From the NCBI RefSeq assembly GCF_036032445.1, contig NZ_CP107932.1, positions 1,676,501 to 1,740,500 on the forward strand: 64,000 nt of DNA, written 5' to 3'. The DNA comes from Nocardia sp. NBC_00416 (GTDB lineage: Bacteria; Actinomycetota; Actinomycetes; Mycobacteriales; Mycobacteriaceae). Numbering within the stretch: the first letter of the stretch is position 1; each line of letters starts with the position of its first letter. Made by a program: the position numbers and the translations under genes. Positions 52,426 through 61,684 of this stretch are shown piece by piece. The notes under the pieces are model-generated. The model did no database searches, was not told the DNA's origin, and saw nothing but the letters and a program-made list of their open reading frames with translations.

Positions 52426-53436
52426 GTGTTGTCGCGGACGGCTGCGACTGTCGACAGCATGATGATCACCGACGAGGATGTCCTGGCCGAGACTCTGGAT
52501 TTCAACGAGCGTTTCGCCGCTGATGCCGCGAAACGCCCCGCGCGCACGGGCACGCCGGACGCGATCCGGCTGGCCACTCTGCGCCGTAACCGGCTGGGTG
52601 GCGACACCCCGCCGGTGCGGCTGCCGCACGGCCGAGACCGTGTCATCACGGACGGCGTGCGGGTCCGGGTATTCGTCCCCGACCACGTCGACGGCGTATA
52701 CCTGCACATCCACGGCGGAGGCTGGGCATTCGGGTCGGCCGACGGGCAGGACGCGCGGCTGTGGCGGCTCGCCGAGCAGGCACGGCTGGCAGTGGTCAGC
52801 GTGGAGTACCGCCTCGCACCGGACCATCCCTTCCCCGCGGGGCCCGACGACTGTGCCGCCGCCGCGCTATGGCTGGTGGAACGGGCCGAAGCCGAGTTCG
52901 GCACCCGGCGGCTGCTGATCGGTGGTGAATCGGCCGGCGCCCACCTGAGTGTCGTGACACTGCTACGCCTTCGCGATCGGCACGGCATCCTCGGCGCGTT
53001 CGGCGCGGCCAACCTTCTCTTCGGTCCCTACGACCTGTCGATGACGCCGAGCCAACGATTGTTCGGATCACGACGGCTGCTGAGCAATACGGACTCACTG
53101 CGGGGCAGTTATGCGCTGTTCACCCCGGCGATGGGCGCGGAGCAGCGGCGCGACCCCGCGGTCTCCCCGCTGTTCGCCGACCTGTCCGGGCTCCCGCCCG
53201 CCCGGATCGTCGTCGGCACCGAGGACCCGCTGTTGGACGACTCGCTGTTCCTGGCGCAGCGGTGGCAGGCCGCGGGCGCGGCGGTGCAACTCGGTGTCGT
53301 CGCCGGTGCGATGCACGGCTTCACCCTGTTTCCGCTGACCGTCACCGAGCGGGAACTGCGGCGCGAGCGGGACTTCCTGGCTACCACGGGCGAGCGGGAC
53401 CTACGGCCGCCACGGGAAGGTAGCGTCGGGGCGTGA
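52426..53436 (+). CDS. alpha/beta hydrolase of the hormone-sensitive lipase family
   Basis: A 336-residue esterase. It has the HGGGWAFGS oxyanion-hole motif near residue 95, the GESAGAH nucleophile elbow (Ser about 168), EDPLLDDS (Asp) and MHGFTLF (His), giving a complete HSL triad. The substrate is not predictable. GTG 52426 has AGGAAAAGG upstream and is preferred over two ATGs at 52459-52464 that lack a ribosome site. It overlaps the WYL regulator gene by four bases (GTGA). Confidence 0.9.
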   Translation: MLSRTAATVDSMMITDEDVLAETLDFNERFAADAAKRPARTGTPDAIRLATLRRNRLGGDTPPVRLPHGRDRVITDGVRVRVFVPDHVDGVYLHIHGGGWAFGSADGQDARLWRLAEQARLAVVSVEYRLAPDHPFPAGPDDCAAAALWLVERAEAEFGTRRLLIGGESAGAHLSVVTLLRLRDRHGILGAFGAANLLFGPYDLSMTPSQRLFGSRRLLSNTDSLRGSYALFTPAMGAEQRRDPAVSPLFADLSGLPPARIVVGTEDPLLDDSLFLAQRWQAAGAAVQLGVVAGAMHGFTLFPLTVTERELRRERDFLATTGERDLRPPREGSVGA

Positions 53437-54227
53437 ACCGCACTGCTCGGCTCTATGCGCTGGTGGAAGAGTTGCGGGCGGCCGCGCCGCGCTCGCTGAC
53501 GGTCGCGGCGCTCGCGGCACGATTCGAGGTGAATCCACGCACTGTGCAGCGTGACCTCCAGGCGCTCATGGAGACCGGCGTCCCGGTACGCGCCACAGCC
53601 GGGCGCGGCGGGGGCTGGTCGATCGACCCGGAGATGACCCTGCGCCCGATTCGGTTCAGCGCCGCGGAAGCCTCGGCACTTGCCATCGCTCTCGCCGCCG
53701 CCGACGCGGCCACCCCGTACGCCGGCGCTGCCCGCACGGCGGCCCAGAAGATCGCGGCGTCGATGACCGGCCCCGCCGCGGTGGCGGCACAGCAACTCGC
53801 CGCACAGCTCGTTTCGCTGCCGCCTGCCACCGACACCGTGGTCCGCGGCGCGGTGGAGCAATCCCTGGGCACCAACACGGTCCTGCGCCTGTCCTACATC
53901 GACGCCGCCGGGCGGGAAAGCGACCGCACCGTGGAACCGGCCGGCCTGCTCACCGCCGACGGCCGGTGGTACCTCATCGCCTGGTGTCGCGAGCGACGAG
54001 CCGGCCGCGGCTTCCGCCTGGACCGGATCACTGCCGCTACGCCGACCGGGGAGCCGGCTCGGCCGCATGACCTGGCCGAACTACTGCGCGGTTCGGCCGC
54101 GGCCGGCGCGGTGCAGCCGGCCACGCTGGCTGCACTGACGCGCCCGCCCACGAAACGGAAGGCACCGCCCCGGGAAGCTTCCGGTCCTACCAGTCGGCCC
54201 GCTGGCGCGGCCACTCGCGACCACTGA
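53433..54227 (+). CDS. WYL-domain transcriptional regulator
   Basis: A 264-residue regulator with an N-terminal DeoR/HTH_11-type domain (LTVAALAARFEVNPRTVQRDLQALMETGVPVRATAGRGGGW, about residues 20-62) and a C-terminal WYL domain. The WYL core here is RWYLIAWCRERRAGRGFRLDRI (about 178-200). A basic tail of about 35 residues follows. WYL domains often bind nucleic acid or metabolites. Being coupled to the hydrolase gene suggests it regulates that gene. Its 3' end overlaps the convergent MHYT gene by about 40 bp. Confidence 0.9.
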   Translation: MNRTARLYALVEELRAAAPRSLTVAALAARFEVNPRTVQRDLQALMETGVPVRATAGRGGGWSIDPEMTLRPIRFSAAEASALAIALAAADAATPYAGAARTAAQKIAASMTGPAAVAAQQLAAQLVSLPPATDTVVRGAVEQSLGTNTVLRLSYIDAAGRESDRTVEPAGLLTADGRWYLIAWCRERRAGRGFRLDRITAATPTGEPARPHDLAELLRGSAAAGAVQPATLAALTRPPTKRKAPPREASGPTSRPAGAATRDH

Positions 54228-55026
54228 CGGCGAGCGTGGCCGGATCGGTGGTGAGCGTATCGCCGTCACCGGACTCCCGTTCGGGATTCGCGGCGGCCGT
54301 GGAGCGCACCTCGAGTTCGGCCACACCGACCAGTACGACCAGACCCACGACCACCAACGCCACGGTCGTGAGCAGCGGAGTCAGCAGTTCCACCGGCGCG
54401 ACCCCCTCCGGCACGCTGGTCATATCGTGGTCGCCGTGGTGGGCGCTCATCGCGGCCATTCCCGTGTAGTGCATACCGCACACCGCGACGCCCATGATCA
54501 GCGCCGCGCCGATGGTATTGGCCCAGCCCTTCACATGCAGCATGAACCACAGCGCCGCCGTCGCGGCGACCACCGCGATCAGCAGGGACAGCAGGACCAG
54601 CCCGGTACCGTATTCCATGGACACACCGCTGTTCATCGCGGCCATACCCAGGTAGTGCATTGCCGCCACGCCGATTCCGGTGATCGACCCGCCCAGTGGA
54701 AGGGCGATCGCCTCCCGATGCCCGCGCACCGCGATCGCCAGCCCGATCAGCACGACGACGATGGCGATCGCCGCGCTGAGCAGGGTCAGCGGCATGTCGT
54801 AGCGGATGGTCGCGCCGCCGATGGAGAAGCCGAGCATCGCGGTGAAGTGCATGACCCAGATGCCCGCGCCGCCCAGCGCGACGGCCGCCGCGACCAGCCA
54901 GCCGCCGGCCTGCTCGGACGACCGCGCGCGCACCGCGCACCGCAGGCCCAACACCGACCCGATGAACGACATGAGGTAGGCGAGGACTGGTGTCACCCAC
55001 CCATTGCTGAAGTGCTCGAGCTGCAC
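54187..55026 (-). CDS. MHYT-domain integral membrane protein
   Basis: About 279 residues with seven predicted helices. It contains three copies of the MHYT-type signature: WVMHFTAM (about residue 57), VAAMHYLGMAAM and GMHYTGMAAM. The Met and His residues are proposed to coordinate copper, perhaps for sensing oxygen, CO or NO. There is no attached GGDEF, EAL or HTH domain, and the C-terminus is a hydrophilic tail of about 45 residues. GTG 55026 is chosen because CGGAG lies six bases upstream; the frame also opens with a TTG at 55062. Confidence 0.9.
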   Translation of the reverse strand: MQLEHFSNGWVTPVLAYLMSFIGSVLGLRCAVRARSSEQAGGWLVAAAVALGGAGIWVMHFTAMLGFSIGGATIRYDMPLTLLSAAIAIVVVLIGLAIAVRGHREAIALPLGGSITGIGVAAMHYLGMAAMNSGVSMEYGTGLVLLSLLIAVVAATAALWFMLHVKGWANTIGAALIMGVAVCGMHYTGMAAMSAHHGDHDMTSVPEGVAPVELLTPLLTTVALVVVGLVVLVGVAELEVRSTAAANPERESGDGDTLTTDPATLAVSGREWPRQRADW

Positions 55027-55182
55027 GTGTAACTCCGCTGTACTAGTCGATTTCCGAAACAAGACCGGATGAACAATAGTTCGGCACGGCCCGAGGGGGC
55101 CTGCAGAGTAAAAATTTCACCTCAGGTCGATGGATATCCGCCACTTGATGTCACAACTGAGCTACGGACGGAATGTCCGGGG

Positions 55183-56877
55183 TCAGCTCAGCAGGTACGC
55201 CGGAGTGGCAGGCGGCGTGACGTTGTAGACGAAGTTTCGCCGCAGCTGATGATACGGCTCGCCCTCGTCGAAGAAATTCCGGCGCATCTGCGCCAACTCC
55301 TCCGCCCGATACTCCGCCAGCGGTTTGGCGGCCTCATCGGCCGCACGCAGCTGTTTCTTGGCGGTCAAGCGGTTCTCCAGTTCCGGCGAATCCGCCAGCA
55401 GCGCCGCCTCGTGCCGCACCCAGGCGCCGAACGCGTGCGTATCCCCCGGGCCGACGCGATCCACCAAACCCGAGTCCGCGGCCGATCGCGCGCCGACGGG
55501 CATGGTCTCCCGGGTGAGCCGGGCGGCCTCGGCGGCGCCGACTCGCTTCGGCAGTGAATACGTCCAGTACTCCGACCCGTACAAACCCATCAACCGGTAG
55601 TGCGGGTTGAGCACCGCCGACTCCCGGCACCACACCTCGTCGGCGGCCAGTGCCAGCATCACGCCGCCGGCCGCGGCGTTACCGGGCAACGCCGAGATCA
55701 CGAGTCGGTCGGTTGTCGTGAGAATCGCCTCGACCAGGTCGTTCATCGCCGTGATGTTGTGCCAGGATTCCTGCGCCGGATCGTCGGCCGACTCGATGAC
55801 GTTGAGATGGATGCCGTTGGAGAAGAAGTCCCGGTCCGGGCCCAGCACTATCGCCCTGATCGGCCGTGCGCAGGCCTGCCGGTACGCCGCGAGCAAGCGC
55901 CGACACTGCCGGGTGCTCATCGCGCCGCCGGCGAAGGAGAACTCGAGGTACCCCACCGAACCCAGTTCGCGGTAGCGCAGTTCCGACCAAGTGTCGCGCA
56001 CAGCGGCGTCGGCCGGGGTGACCGCGACCTCCGGCGTGCCCGTGGGCAGGTCGGCGCCGAGAGCGTCGACGGCAGGACGCTTGAACGTCGCGGGCCCGCC
56101 GGGAATCCGGCGCGGCCGCAACTGCGGCAACCAGACCGCGCCGTCGACCGTGGCCCGGCAGATCGCGCCGTCGCGGGTGGCGATCACCGCGCCGGGGGCG
56201 CCGCGCAACCGGTCCTCGTTGTGGCCGCCGTGCACGAAGTACTCACGGCCGTACAGCTCGTCCAGCACACCCGGCTGGGAATCGGCGGCACGCAGCTTGC
56301 GCAACACGTCCGCGGTGGTCTCCGTCGACCAGTCGATCCGGCGATATTCCTGGGAATGGTAGGGCCGCAACCGGCCTCGCACATCCGGGCGGCCGTAGTC
56401 CAGCGGCTCGGGCACGAAATCGCCGGCGGCGAACCGCTCGACCGCCAGCAACACCGCCGCGACGGCCGCGTCCGACACCTCGTTGCGGTAGAGCTCGCTC
56501 TTTCCGCAGTCCGCCACCGGGAAAGAGTGCGAGGCCCAGATCGGCCCGGCGTCCATTTCCTCGACGGCCTGCAGGACGGTGACACCCCACTCGCGCGCGC
56601 CCTCGCTGATCGCCCAGTCGAGCGAGGAGGGCCCGCGATCACCCTTCGGTCCGGGATGCACGATCAGAACCGTGTGCTCGGTCCAGATGTCTTCCGGGAT
56701 GGCCGTAGTGAGCATCGGCGCGACGATGAGGTCGGGGCGGAAACGGGCCACCCGGGCCCGCAGCAGATCCTCCCCGAGCGCCAGCTCGACCGCCACCTCG
56801 TGCCCGCGATAGCGCAGTTCGGTGTGAACGCGCTGGGTGAGACTGTTGAAAGCGCTGGCGACCAGCAGGACACGCAC
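55183..56877 (-). CDS. hypX: HypX/HoxX-type CO-forming maturase
   Basis: A 564-residue bifunctional protein. The N-terminal formyltransferase-like domain has HPGPKGDRGPSSLDWAI at about residues 74-90. The C-terminal part is an enoyl-CoA hydratase/crotonase-like domain (LGSVGYLEFSFAGGAMSTRQ; PGNAAAGGVMLALAADEVWCR). HypX proteins make CO from formyl-tetrahydrofolate for the NiFe(CN)2CO centre of oxygen-tolerant hydrogenases. No other hyp or hydrogenase gene is in the window. The GTG at 56875-56877 has GGAGGAAAAAC upstream, which fixes the start. Confidence 0.88.
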   Translation of the reverse strand: MRVLLVASAFNSLTQRVHTELRYRGHEVAVELALGEDLLRARVARFRPDLIVAPMLTTAIPEDIWTEHTVLIVHPGPKGDRGPSSLDWAISEGAREWGVTVLQAVEEMDAGPIWASHSFPVADCGKSELYRNEVSDAAVAAVLLAVERFAAGDFVPEPLDYGRPDVRGRLRPYHSQEYRRIDWSTETTADVLRKLRAADSQPGVLDELYGREYFVHGGHNEDRLRGAPGAVIATRDGAICRATVDGAVWLPQLRPRRIPGGPATFKRPAVDALGADLPTGTPEVAVTPADAAVRDTWSELRYRELGSVGYLEFSFAGGAMSTRQCRRLLAAYRQACARPIRAIVLGPDRDFFSNGIHLNVIESADDPAQESWHNITAMNDLVEAILTTTDRLVISALPGNAAAGGVMLALAADEVWCRESAVLNPHYRLMGLYGSEYWTYSLPKRVGAAEAARLTRETMPVGARSAADSGLVDRVGPGDTHAFGAWVRHEAALLADSPELENRLTAKKQLRAADEAAKPLAEYRAEELAQMRRNFFDEGEPYHQLRRNFVYNVTPPATPAYLLS

Positions 56878-57046
56878 GTTTTTCCTCCATCGACGGGGAC
56901 TGATCCGCTCATTCCCCAGATATGGTCTCGACTCGACAAAGCTAGTCGTACGACGGTCCGGCCGCAGCCCGGGCCCCCACGGACCACCCAGTGCCCGAAC
57001 GGAATCGCGTCCCGGCGGGGTGCGCGGGATCGCCGTCGACGACCCG

Positions 57047-57802
57047 CTACGCGATATGCAACCCGAATCCGGTGGCCCCCGAAGTCTCGCGCCCGGGCTC
57101 GAGACGGAGGCCGCGGTCGTAGTCGCCGCCCGCTTGCCGCCGATATCGGATCGGCTCGTCTTTCTCGAGCGACGACAGCCGCTCGCGCAACTCCCCGGCG
57201 ATCCGCGCGAACCCCTCGTCGTCGATTCGGATCGTGCCGTGTACGACGAAAGGCGCGAGCACGTCCATCCCGGGGTAGTACAGGATCCCGTGGTGGATGG
57301 GGAACAGCAGATCCTCGATCGGCCCGTTGATCCCGCGATCGGAATAGGCGGGTTCCCGTCCGCCGACGGAGACCACGAGCATGGCCCGCCGCCCGGCCAG
57401 CGTGCCGTCGCCGTAGCGCGGGATGGCGGTCCCGCCTGCCCCATAGGCGAATCCGCAGGTGAACACACGATCCACCCAGCCCTTGAGAATGGCGGGCATG
57501 GAAAACCACCAGAGCGGAAAATGCAGGAGCACGGTATCGGCCCAGAGCAGTTTCTCCTGCTCGGCCCGGATGTCGGCACCGAGCGTCCCGTTCTCGAACG
57601 CCTCCCCCGAAGCCAGCATGAAGTTGGTCTCGGCGACCGAGCCGAAATCGGCGGCGTCGGCGTGCGCCTTCCAGCCCATGGCGTAGAGGTCGCTCACCCG
57701 GACCTCGTGCCCGTCCGACCGCAACTGTTCGACTGCCACATCCTTCAAGGTCCCGGTCAGCGAATCGGGCTCCGGGTGTGCGTACACGATCAAAACCTTC
57801 AC
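57047..57802 (-). CDS. NAD(P)H:quinone oxidoreductase-like flavoprotein
   Basis: About 251 residues with the flavodoxin-like fold of NQO1/MdaB: KVLIVYAHPEPDSLTGTL at the N-terminus (FMN/FAD phosphate region), LLHFPLWWFSMPAILKGWVDRVF near 95-115, and FPIHHGILYYPGMDVLAPFVVHG. It reduces quinones or similar acceptors with two electrons. The GTG at 57800-57802 gives the family-typical start; ATG 57835 is an alternative. It is in the same direction as hypX, 169 bp upstream of it. Confidence 0.88.
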   Translation of the reverse strand: MKVLIVYAHPEPDSLTGTLKDVAVEQLRSDGHEVRVSDLYAMGWKAHADAADFGSVAETNFMLASGEAFENGTLGADIRAEQEKLLWADTVLLHFPLWWFSMPAILKGWVDRVFTCGFAYGAGGTAIPRYGDGTLAGRRAMLVVSVGGREPAYSDRGINGPIEDLLFPIHHGILYYPGMDVLAPFVVHGTIRIDDEGFARIAGELRERLSSLEKDEPIRYRRQAGGDYDRGLRLEPGRETSGATGFGLHIA

Positions 57803-57938
57803 GCACCGGGCAACATCCGTTTCGGTGGTGAACATTCCTGGCGACCGGGCCGCAACCACCCGCCGCAGGCCCGGGGCCGACGATGAACCTTGCCCGGGCG
57901 CGCCGCCCGCACCGTTGGCAGTTGATTTCGCCGCGAAC

Positions 57939-57976
57939 GCGCGCAGTCCCCGACCGTTCGGTCGGGGACTGCGCGC
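57939..57976 (-). terminator. terminator after glcB
   Basis: A perfect 17-bp stem (GCGCGCAGTCCCCGACC) with a GTTC loop, 16 bp after the glcB stop. It is one of the strongest hairpins in the window. Confidence 0.88.
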
Positions 57977-57991
57977 GGGGGCTACGGTCGC

Positions 57992-60181
57992 TTACGACTC
58001 GTTCTTGCCCGCCAGTGCCTTGGCCTCACGGCGGCGGCGGTGCAGGATCGGCTCGGTATAACCGTTGGGCTGCGCGGTGCCCTCGAGGATCAGGTCCTTA
58101 GCGGCCTGGAACGCCACACTGCCCGCGAAATCCGGCGCCATCGGACGGTAACCGGGGTCACCGGCGTTCTGCCGGTCCACCACCGGCGCCATCCGCTCCA
58201 GGCTCGCCACCACCTGGTCGGTGGTGACCACGCCGTGGCGCAGCCAGTTGGCCATCAGCTGACTGGAGATCCGCAGGGTGGCGCGATCCTCCATCAGGCC
58301 GATATCGGAGATATCGGGCACTTTGGAGCATCCGACGCCGTGGTCGATCCAGCGCACCACATAGCCGAGGATGGACTGCGAGTTGTTGTCCAGCTCCTGC
58401 TGTTTCTCGGACTCGGTCCAGTTCGGATCGGCGGCCAGCGGGATCTGCAGGATATCGTCGACGCTCGCGCGTGCCCCGCCCTTGGCGATCTCGGCTTGCC
58501 TTTTGAACACGTCCACCAGGTGGTAATGGGTGGCGTGCAGGGTGGCTGCCGTCGGGGACGGCACCCAGGCGGTGGTGGCGCCGGCCTTCGGGTGCCCGAT
58601 CTTCTGCTCCAGCATCCCGGCCATCAGATCCGGCATGGCCCACATACCCTTGCCGATCTGGGCCTTGCCGGGCAGCCCGGCGGCGATACCGGTGTCGACG
58701 TTCCAGTCCTCGTAGGCCGAGATCCAGCGCTGGGTCTTCATCTCCGCCTTGCGGATCATCGGGCCCGCCTCCATGGAGGTGTGGATCTCGTCGCCCGTGC
58801 GGTCCAGGAAGCCGGTGTTGATGAACACCACCCGGTCGGCGGCCGCGTTGATGCAGGCCTTCAGGTTGACGGTGGTGCGGCGCTCCTCGTCCATGATGCC
58901 GACCTTGAGGGTGTTGCGCGGCAGCTCGAGCACGTCTTCGACGGCGGCGAAGAGGTCATCGGTGAAGGCCACCTCGTCGGGTCCGTGCATCTTCGGCTTC
59001 ACGATGTACACCGAACCGGTGCGGCTGTTCGTCAGCGCCACATCGTCGCGCAGTGAGTGCTTGGCGATGAGCGAGGTGATGATGCCGTCCAGGATGCCCT
59101 CGGGCACCTCGTTGCCCTCGGGGTCGAGGATCGCGTCGCTGGTCATCAAATGACCGACATTGCGCACGAACAGCAGCGACCGACCGTGCAGCACCACATC
59201 CGAGCCGTCGAGCCCGGTGTAGACCCGATCGGGGTTCATGGTGCGGGTGAAGGTCTTGCCGTTCTTGGTGACCTCCTCGGCGAGGTCGCCCTTCATCAGG
59301 CCCAGCCAGTTGCGGTAGCAGAGGGTCTTGTCCTCGGCGTCCACCGCTGCCACGGAGTCTTCGAAGTCCATGATGGTGGTGACCGCGGACTCGATGACCA
59401 CGTCTTTCACACCCGCGTTATCGGTGCTGCCGATCGGCGACTCCGGGTCGATCTGGATCTCGATGTGCAGGCCGTTGTTCTTCAGCAGGATCGACCGGGG
59501 CGCGGCCGGGTCGCCGAGGTACCCGACCAGCTGGCCGGCGTCGGCCAGTCCGATGGTGGTGCCGTCCTCCAGGCCGACCTCGAGCTCGCCGTCCACGATC
59601 GCGTACGACGTCGAGCCGATGTGCGAGCCGGTGATCAGGGTGACCGAGTCGTCGAGGAAGTTGCGGGCCCATTCGATGACCTTGTCACCGCGAACCTTGT
59701 TGTAGCCGCTGCCCTTCTCCGCGCCACCGGTCTCCGGAATCGCGTCGGTGCCGTAGAGCGCGTCGTAGAGCGAGCCCCAGCGCGCGTTGGCGGCGTTGAC
59801 GGCGAATCGGGCATTGCTCACCGGAACCACCAGCTGCGGACCGGCGGTACTGCTGATCTCGTCGTCGACGCCGCCGGTGCCGATGGCGAAATCGGCCGGC
59901 TCGGGCTGCAGGTAGCCGATCTCGACCAGGAGCTGCTTGTACGCGGCCTTGTCGTAGTTCGCGCCCGGGTTTTCGCTGTGCCAGGCGTCCAGTTTGCCCT
60001 GGATTTCGTCGCGTTCGGCGAGCAGAGCCCGGTTCCGCGGGGCGAACTCGGTGATGATCCGCTCGGCGCCGGCCCAGAACGCGGCGGAATCGATGCCGGA
60101 GCCGGGGAGGGCCTCGTTCTCTACGAAGTCGTGAAGAACGGTGGCAACCTCGAGCCCGCCGACCTTTTTCCGCTCTGTCAT
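57992..60181 (-). CDS. glcB: malate synthase G
   Basis: A 729-residue glyoxylate-shunt enzyme condensing glyoxylate and acetyl-CoA to malate. Typical motifs are [19 protein letters not shown] (acetyl-CoA site), [35 protein letters not shown] (active-site Glu), [13 protein letters not shown] and [13 protein letters not shown]. The length equals that of mycobacterial GlcB. The ATG at 60179-60181 with GAGG upstream is preferred over the upstream ATG at 60223. It lies alone with its own terminator, with a 340-bp gap upstream. Confidence 0.97.
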   Translation of the reverse strand: MTERKKVGGLEVATVLHDFVENEALPGSGIDSAAFWAGAERIITEFAPRNRALLAERDEIQGKLDAWHSENPGANYDKAAYKQLLVEIGYLQPEPADFAIGTGGVDDEISSTAGPQLVVPVSNARFAVNAANARWGSLYDALYGTDAIPETGGAEKGSGYNKVRGDKVIEWARNFLDDSVTLITGSHIGSTSYAIVDGELEVGLEDGTTIGLADAGQLVGYLGDPAAPRSILLKNNGLHIEIQIDPESPIGSTDNAGVKDVVIESAVTTIMDFEDSVAAVDAEDKTLCYRNWLGLMKGDLAEEVTKNGKTFTRTMNPDRVYTGLDGSDVVLHGRSLLFVRNVGHLMTSDAILDPEGNEVPEGILDGIITSLIAKHSLRDDVALTNSRTGSVYIVKPKMHGPDEVAFTDDLFAAVEDVLELPRNTLKVGIMDEERRTTVNLKACINAAADRVVFINTGFLDRTGDEIHTSMEAGPMIRKAEMKTQRWISAYEDWNVDTGIAAGLPGKAQIGKGMWAMPDLMAGMLEQKIGHPKAGATTAWVPSPTAATLHATHYHLVDVFKRQAEIAKGGARASVDDILQIPLAADPNWTESEKQQELDNNSQSILGYVVRWIDHGVGCSKVPDISDIGLMEDRATLRISSQLMANWLRHGVVTTDQVVASLERMAPVVDRQNAGDPGYRPMAPDFAGSVAFQAAKDLILEGTAQPNGYTEPILHRRRREAKALAGKNES

Positions 60182-60522
60182 TACTTGCCTCACTTCCGCG
60201 AATGCCGGGTGAAAAGTCGACACTTATGTTACCGACCGGTAGCGCTGCTCCGATCGCCGGGTGAGCACGTCGGCAGAGGCTGCCTTCCAGGCCCGGACTC
60301 TACTCCGGGCCGCCGGCCGTGACCCGGACGCGGGAAGGCCCGGGCGCCGCGTTTCACGCCGTTCGGCCGGGGCACCGCGCACGGACGATCCCGCTCTGTG
60401 CAGGCGCCCGCACCGGTGCCCGAAATAAATGGGCCGACAGGTGTTACTGCGCTGTGCCACCATGTATTCCACCCGGTCTGCCGACACGGCAGGTCTACGA
60501 CACAGAGAAAGGAGGAGTGGTC
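60182..60522. other. divergent gap between glcB and the small 54-aa gene
   Basis: A 341-bp region holding the glcB promoter and the promoter of the small plus-strand gene. No palindrome or RNA structure that I can support was found. Its GC content is similar to flanking DNA. Confidence 0.3.
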
Positions 60523-60687
60523 TTGTATCCAGTCGCACCGGCCGATAGCACCCGGTCGATCGCCGGATCCGCGCGGTACGCCGAGATGCGGTCCCGGCCG
60601 ATGGCCGGCTACGGCGATCCGTCGCGACAGCCGAAACCCGCCGCCGGCGAACTCGTGATCGACCGGCTCCTCCCGCGGCGGCGCTGA
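60523..60687 (+). CDS. small 54-residue protein with TTG start
   Basis: The frame opens with TTG at 60523, six bases after a perfect AAAGGAGGA ribosome site, which is the main evidence for this start. The product (YPVAPADSTRSIAGSARYAE ... DRLLPRRR) is basic, without membrane segments. No family was recognised. It precedes the HNH endonuclease gene by about 56 bp in the same direction. Confidence 0.6.
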   Translation: MYPVAPADSTRSIAGSARYAEMRSRPMAGYGDPSRQPKPAAGELVIDRLLPRRR

Positions 60688-60743
60688 CCGTCCGCACTCT
60701 TCGTTCCTGTTGTAGTCCCGGGTGACCGGGCCGTCGAAACCTG

Positions 60744-61301
60744 GTGATCCCCATGCCGATACCCGCTGCCGCCACCGCGGCGACGCTCACTCCGGACAAT
60801 TGGATACACACCCGCGTACTGGTACTCAACGCCAGTTTCGAAGCGCTGGCAGAGATCCCGGCCGATCGCGCGGTGGTGCTGCTGACCACCGGGATCGCCG
60901 AGTCCGTAGTGGTTCGCCGGCCCTACTTCCCGATCCGGTCGCAGCACACCGAGATCATGCTGCCGGAAACGATCCGGCTGGTCCGCTACCGGTACCTGGC
61001 CCGTATCTCCGTACGCAACCCGGGCGCCCGGACCACCCACGCCGCGGTCCTGCGGCGCGACGGCAACCGGTGCGGATACTGCGGCGACCGCGCGCACACC
61101 GTCGACCACATCCGCCCGCGCAGCCGGGGCGGGCCCAACACCTGGGAGAACCTGATCGCCTGCTGCGCGACCTGCAACACCGGTAAAGCGGACCGCACCC
61201 CGGACGAGGCGGGTATGCGGTTGCTCTGGGAACCCCGGGCACCCGATCCGCTGGCCCGCGTACAGCGGCGGGTATGGAGACAACTCGCCGCCACACCCTG
61301 A
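60744..61301 (+). CDS. HNH endonuclease
   Basis: A 185-residue protein with a C-terminal HNH/zinc-finger nuclease domain: LRRDGNRCGYCGDRAHTVDHIRPRSRGGPNTWENLIACCATCNTGK at about residues 104-148. The four Cys of two CxxC knuckles, His in VDHIRPRS, and Asn are in place. The N-terminal 95 residues are a conserved accessory part (VLVLNASFEALAEIPADRAVVLL). This type is common in actinobacteria, with unknown biological role. The start is GTG 60744 or ATG 60753. Confidence 0.9.
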   Translation: MIPMPIPAAATAATLTPDNWIHTRVLVLNASFEALAEIPADRAVVLLTTGIAESVVVRRPYFPIRSQHTEIMLPETIRLVRYRYLARISVRNPGARTTHAAVLRRDGNRCGYCGDRAHTVDHIRPRSRGGPNTWENLIACCATCNTGKADRTPDEAGMRLLWEPRAPDPLARVQRRVWRQLAATP

Positions 61302-61327
61302 GGCGATCCGCGAAAGGAGGGATCGAT

Positions 61328-61576
61328 ATGACCGTCGAGATTCTGGCAGATCTGCTGCCCCTGTCCGACAGCCGCGAATGGCAGCGCGCCGCATGCCGCG
61401 GCGACTCGAACCACGAGGCGTGGTTCCCGTACCCGTCCCAGGATTTCGCGTACGCGCGCGAAGTGTGCGGACGCTGCCCGATCCGGCCCGAGTGCCGCGC
61501 CTTCGCCGAGCGGACCGGCCAGTCCGGGGTCTGGGGCGGGCACGAGTTCGACCGGGGCACGATGGTCCGGGAATAG
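61328..61576 (+). CDS. WhiB-family Fe-S transcription factor
   Basis: An 82-residue Wbl protein. The four cluster-binding Cys are ACRGDS, VCGRCP (CxxC) and ECR, followed by the GVWGGHEF turn motif (GVWGG). It lacks a long basic C-terminal tail, so it is one of the shortest WhiB types. The ATG at 61328 has a strong AAAGGAGGG site. The frame continues upstream to 61274 but this start is clearly better. It follows the HNH gene by 26 bp, probably in the same transcript. Confidence 0.92.
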   Translation: MTVEILADLLPLSDSREWQRAACRGDSNHEAWFPYPSQDFAYAREVCGRCPIRPECRAFAERTGQSGVWGGHEFDRGTMVRE

Positions 61577-61684
61577 CCGGCCGGAAACCGGGCCCGACCG
61601 CGGTGGGGCCGCGTGCCGAACGCGGCCCCACAGTCGTGACCGTGGTGCGTCACAGCGGGGCTCCGGTACCTAGACTGACTGCCC

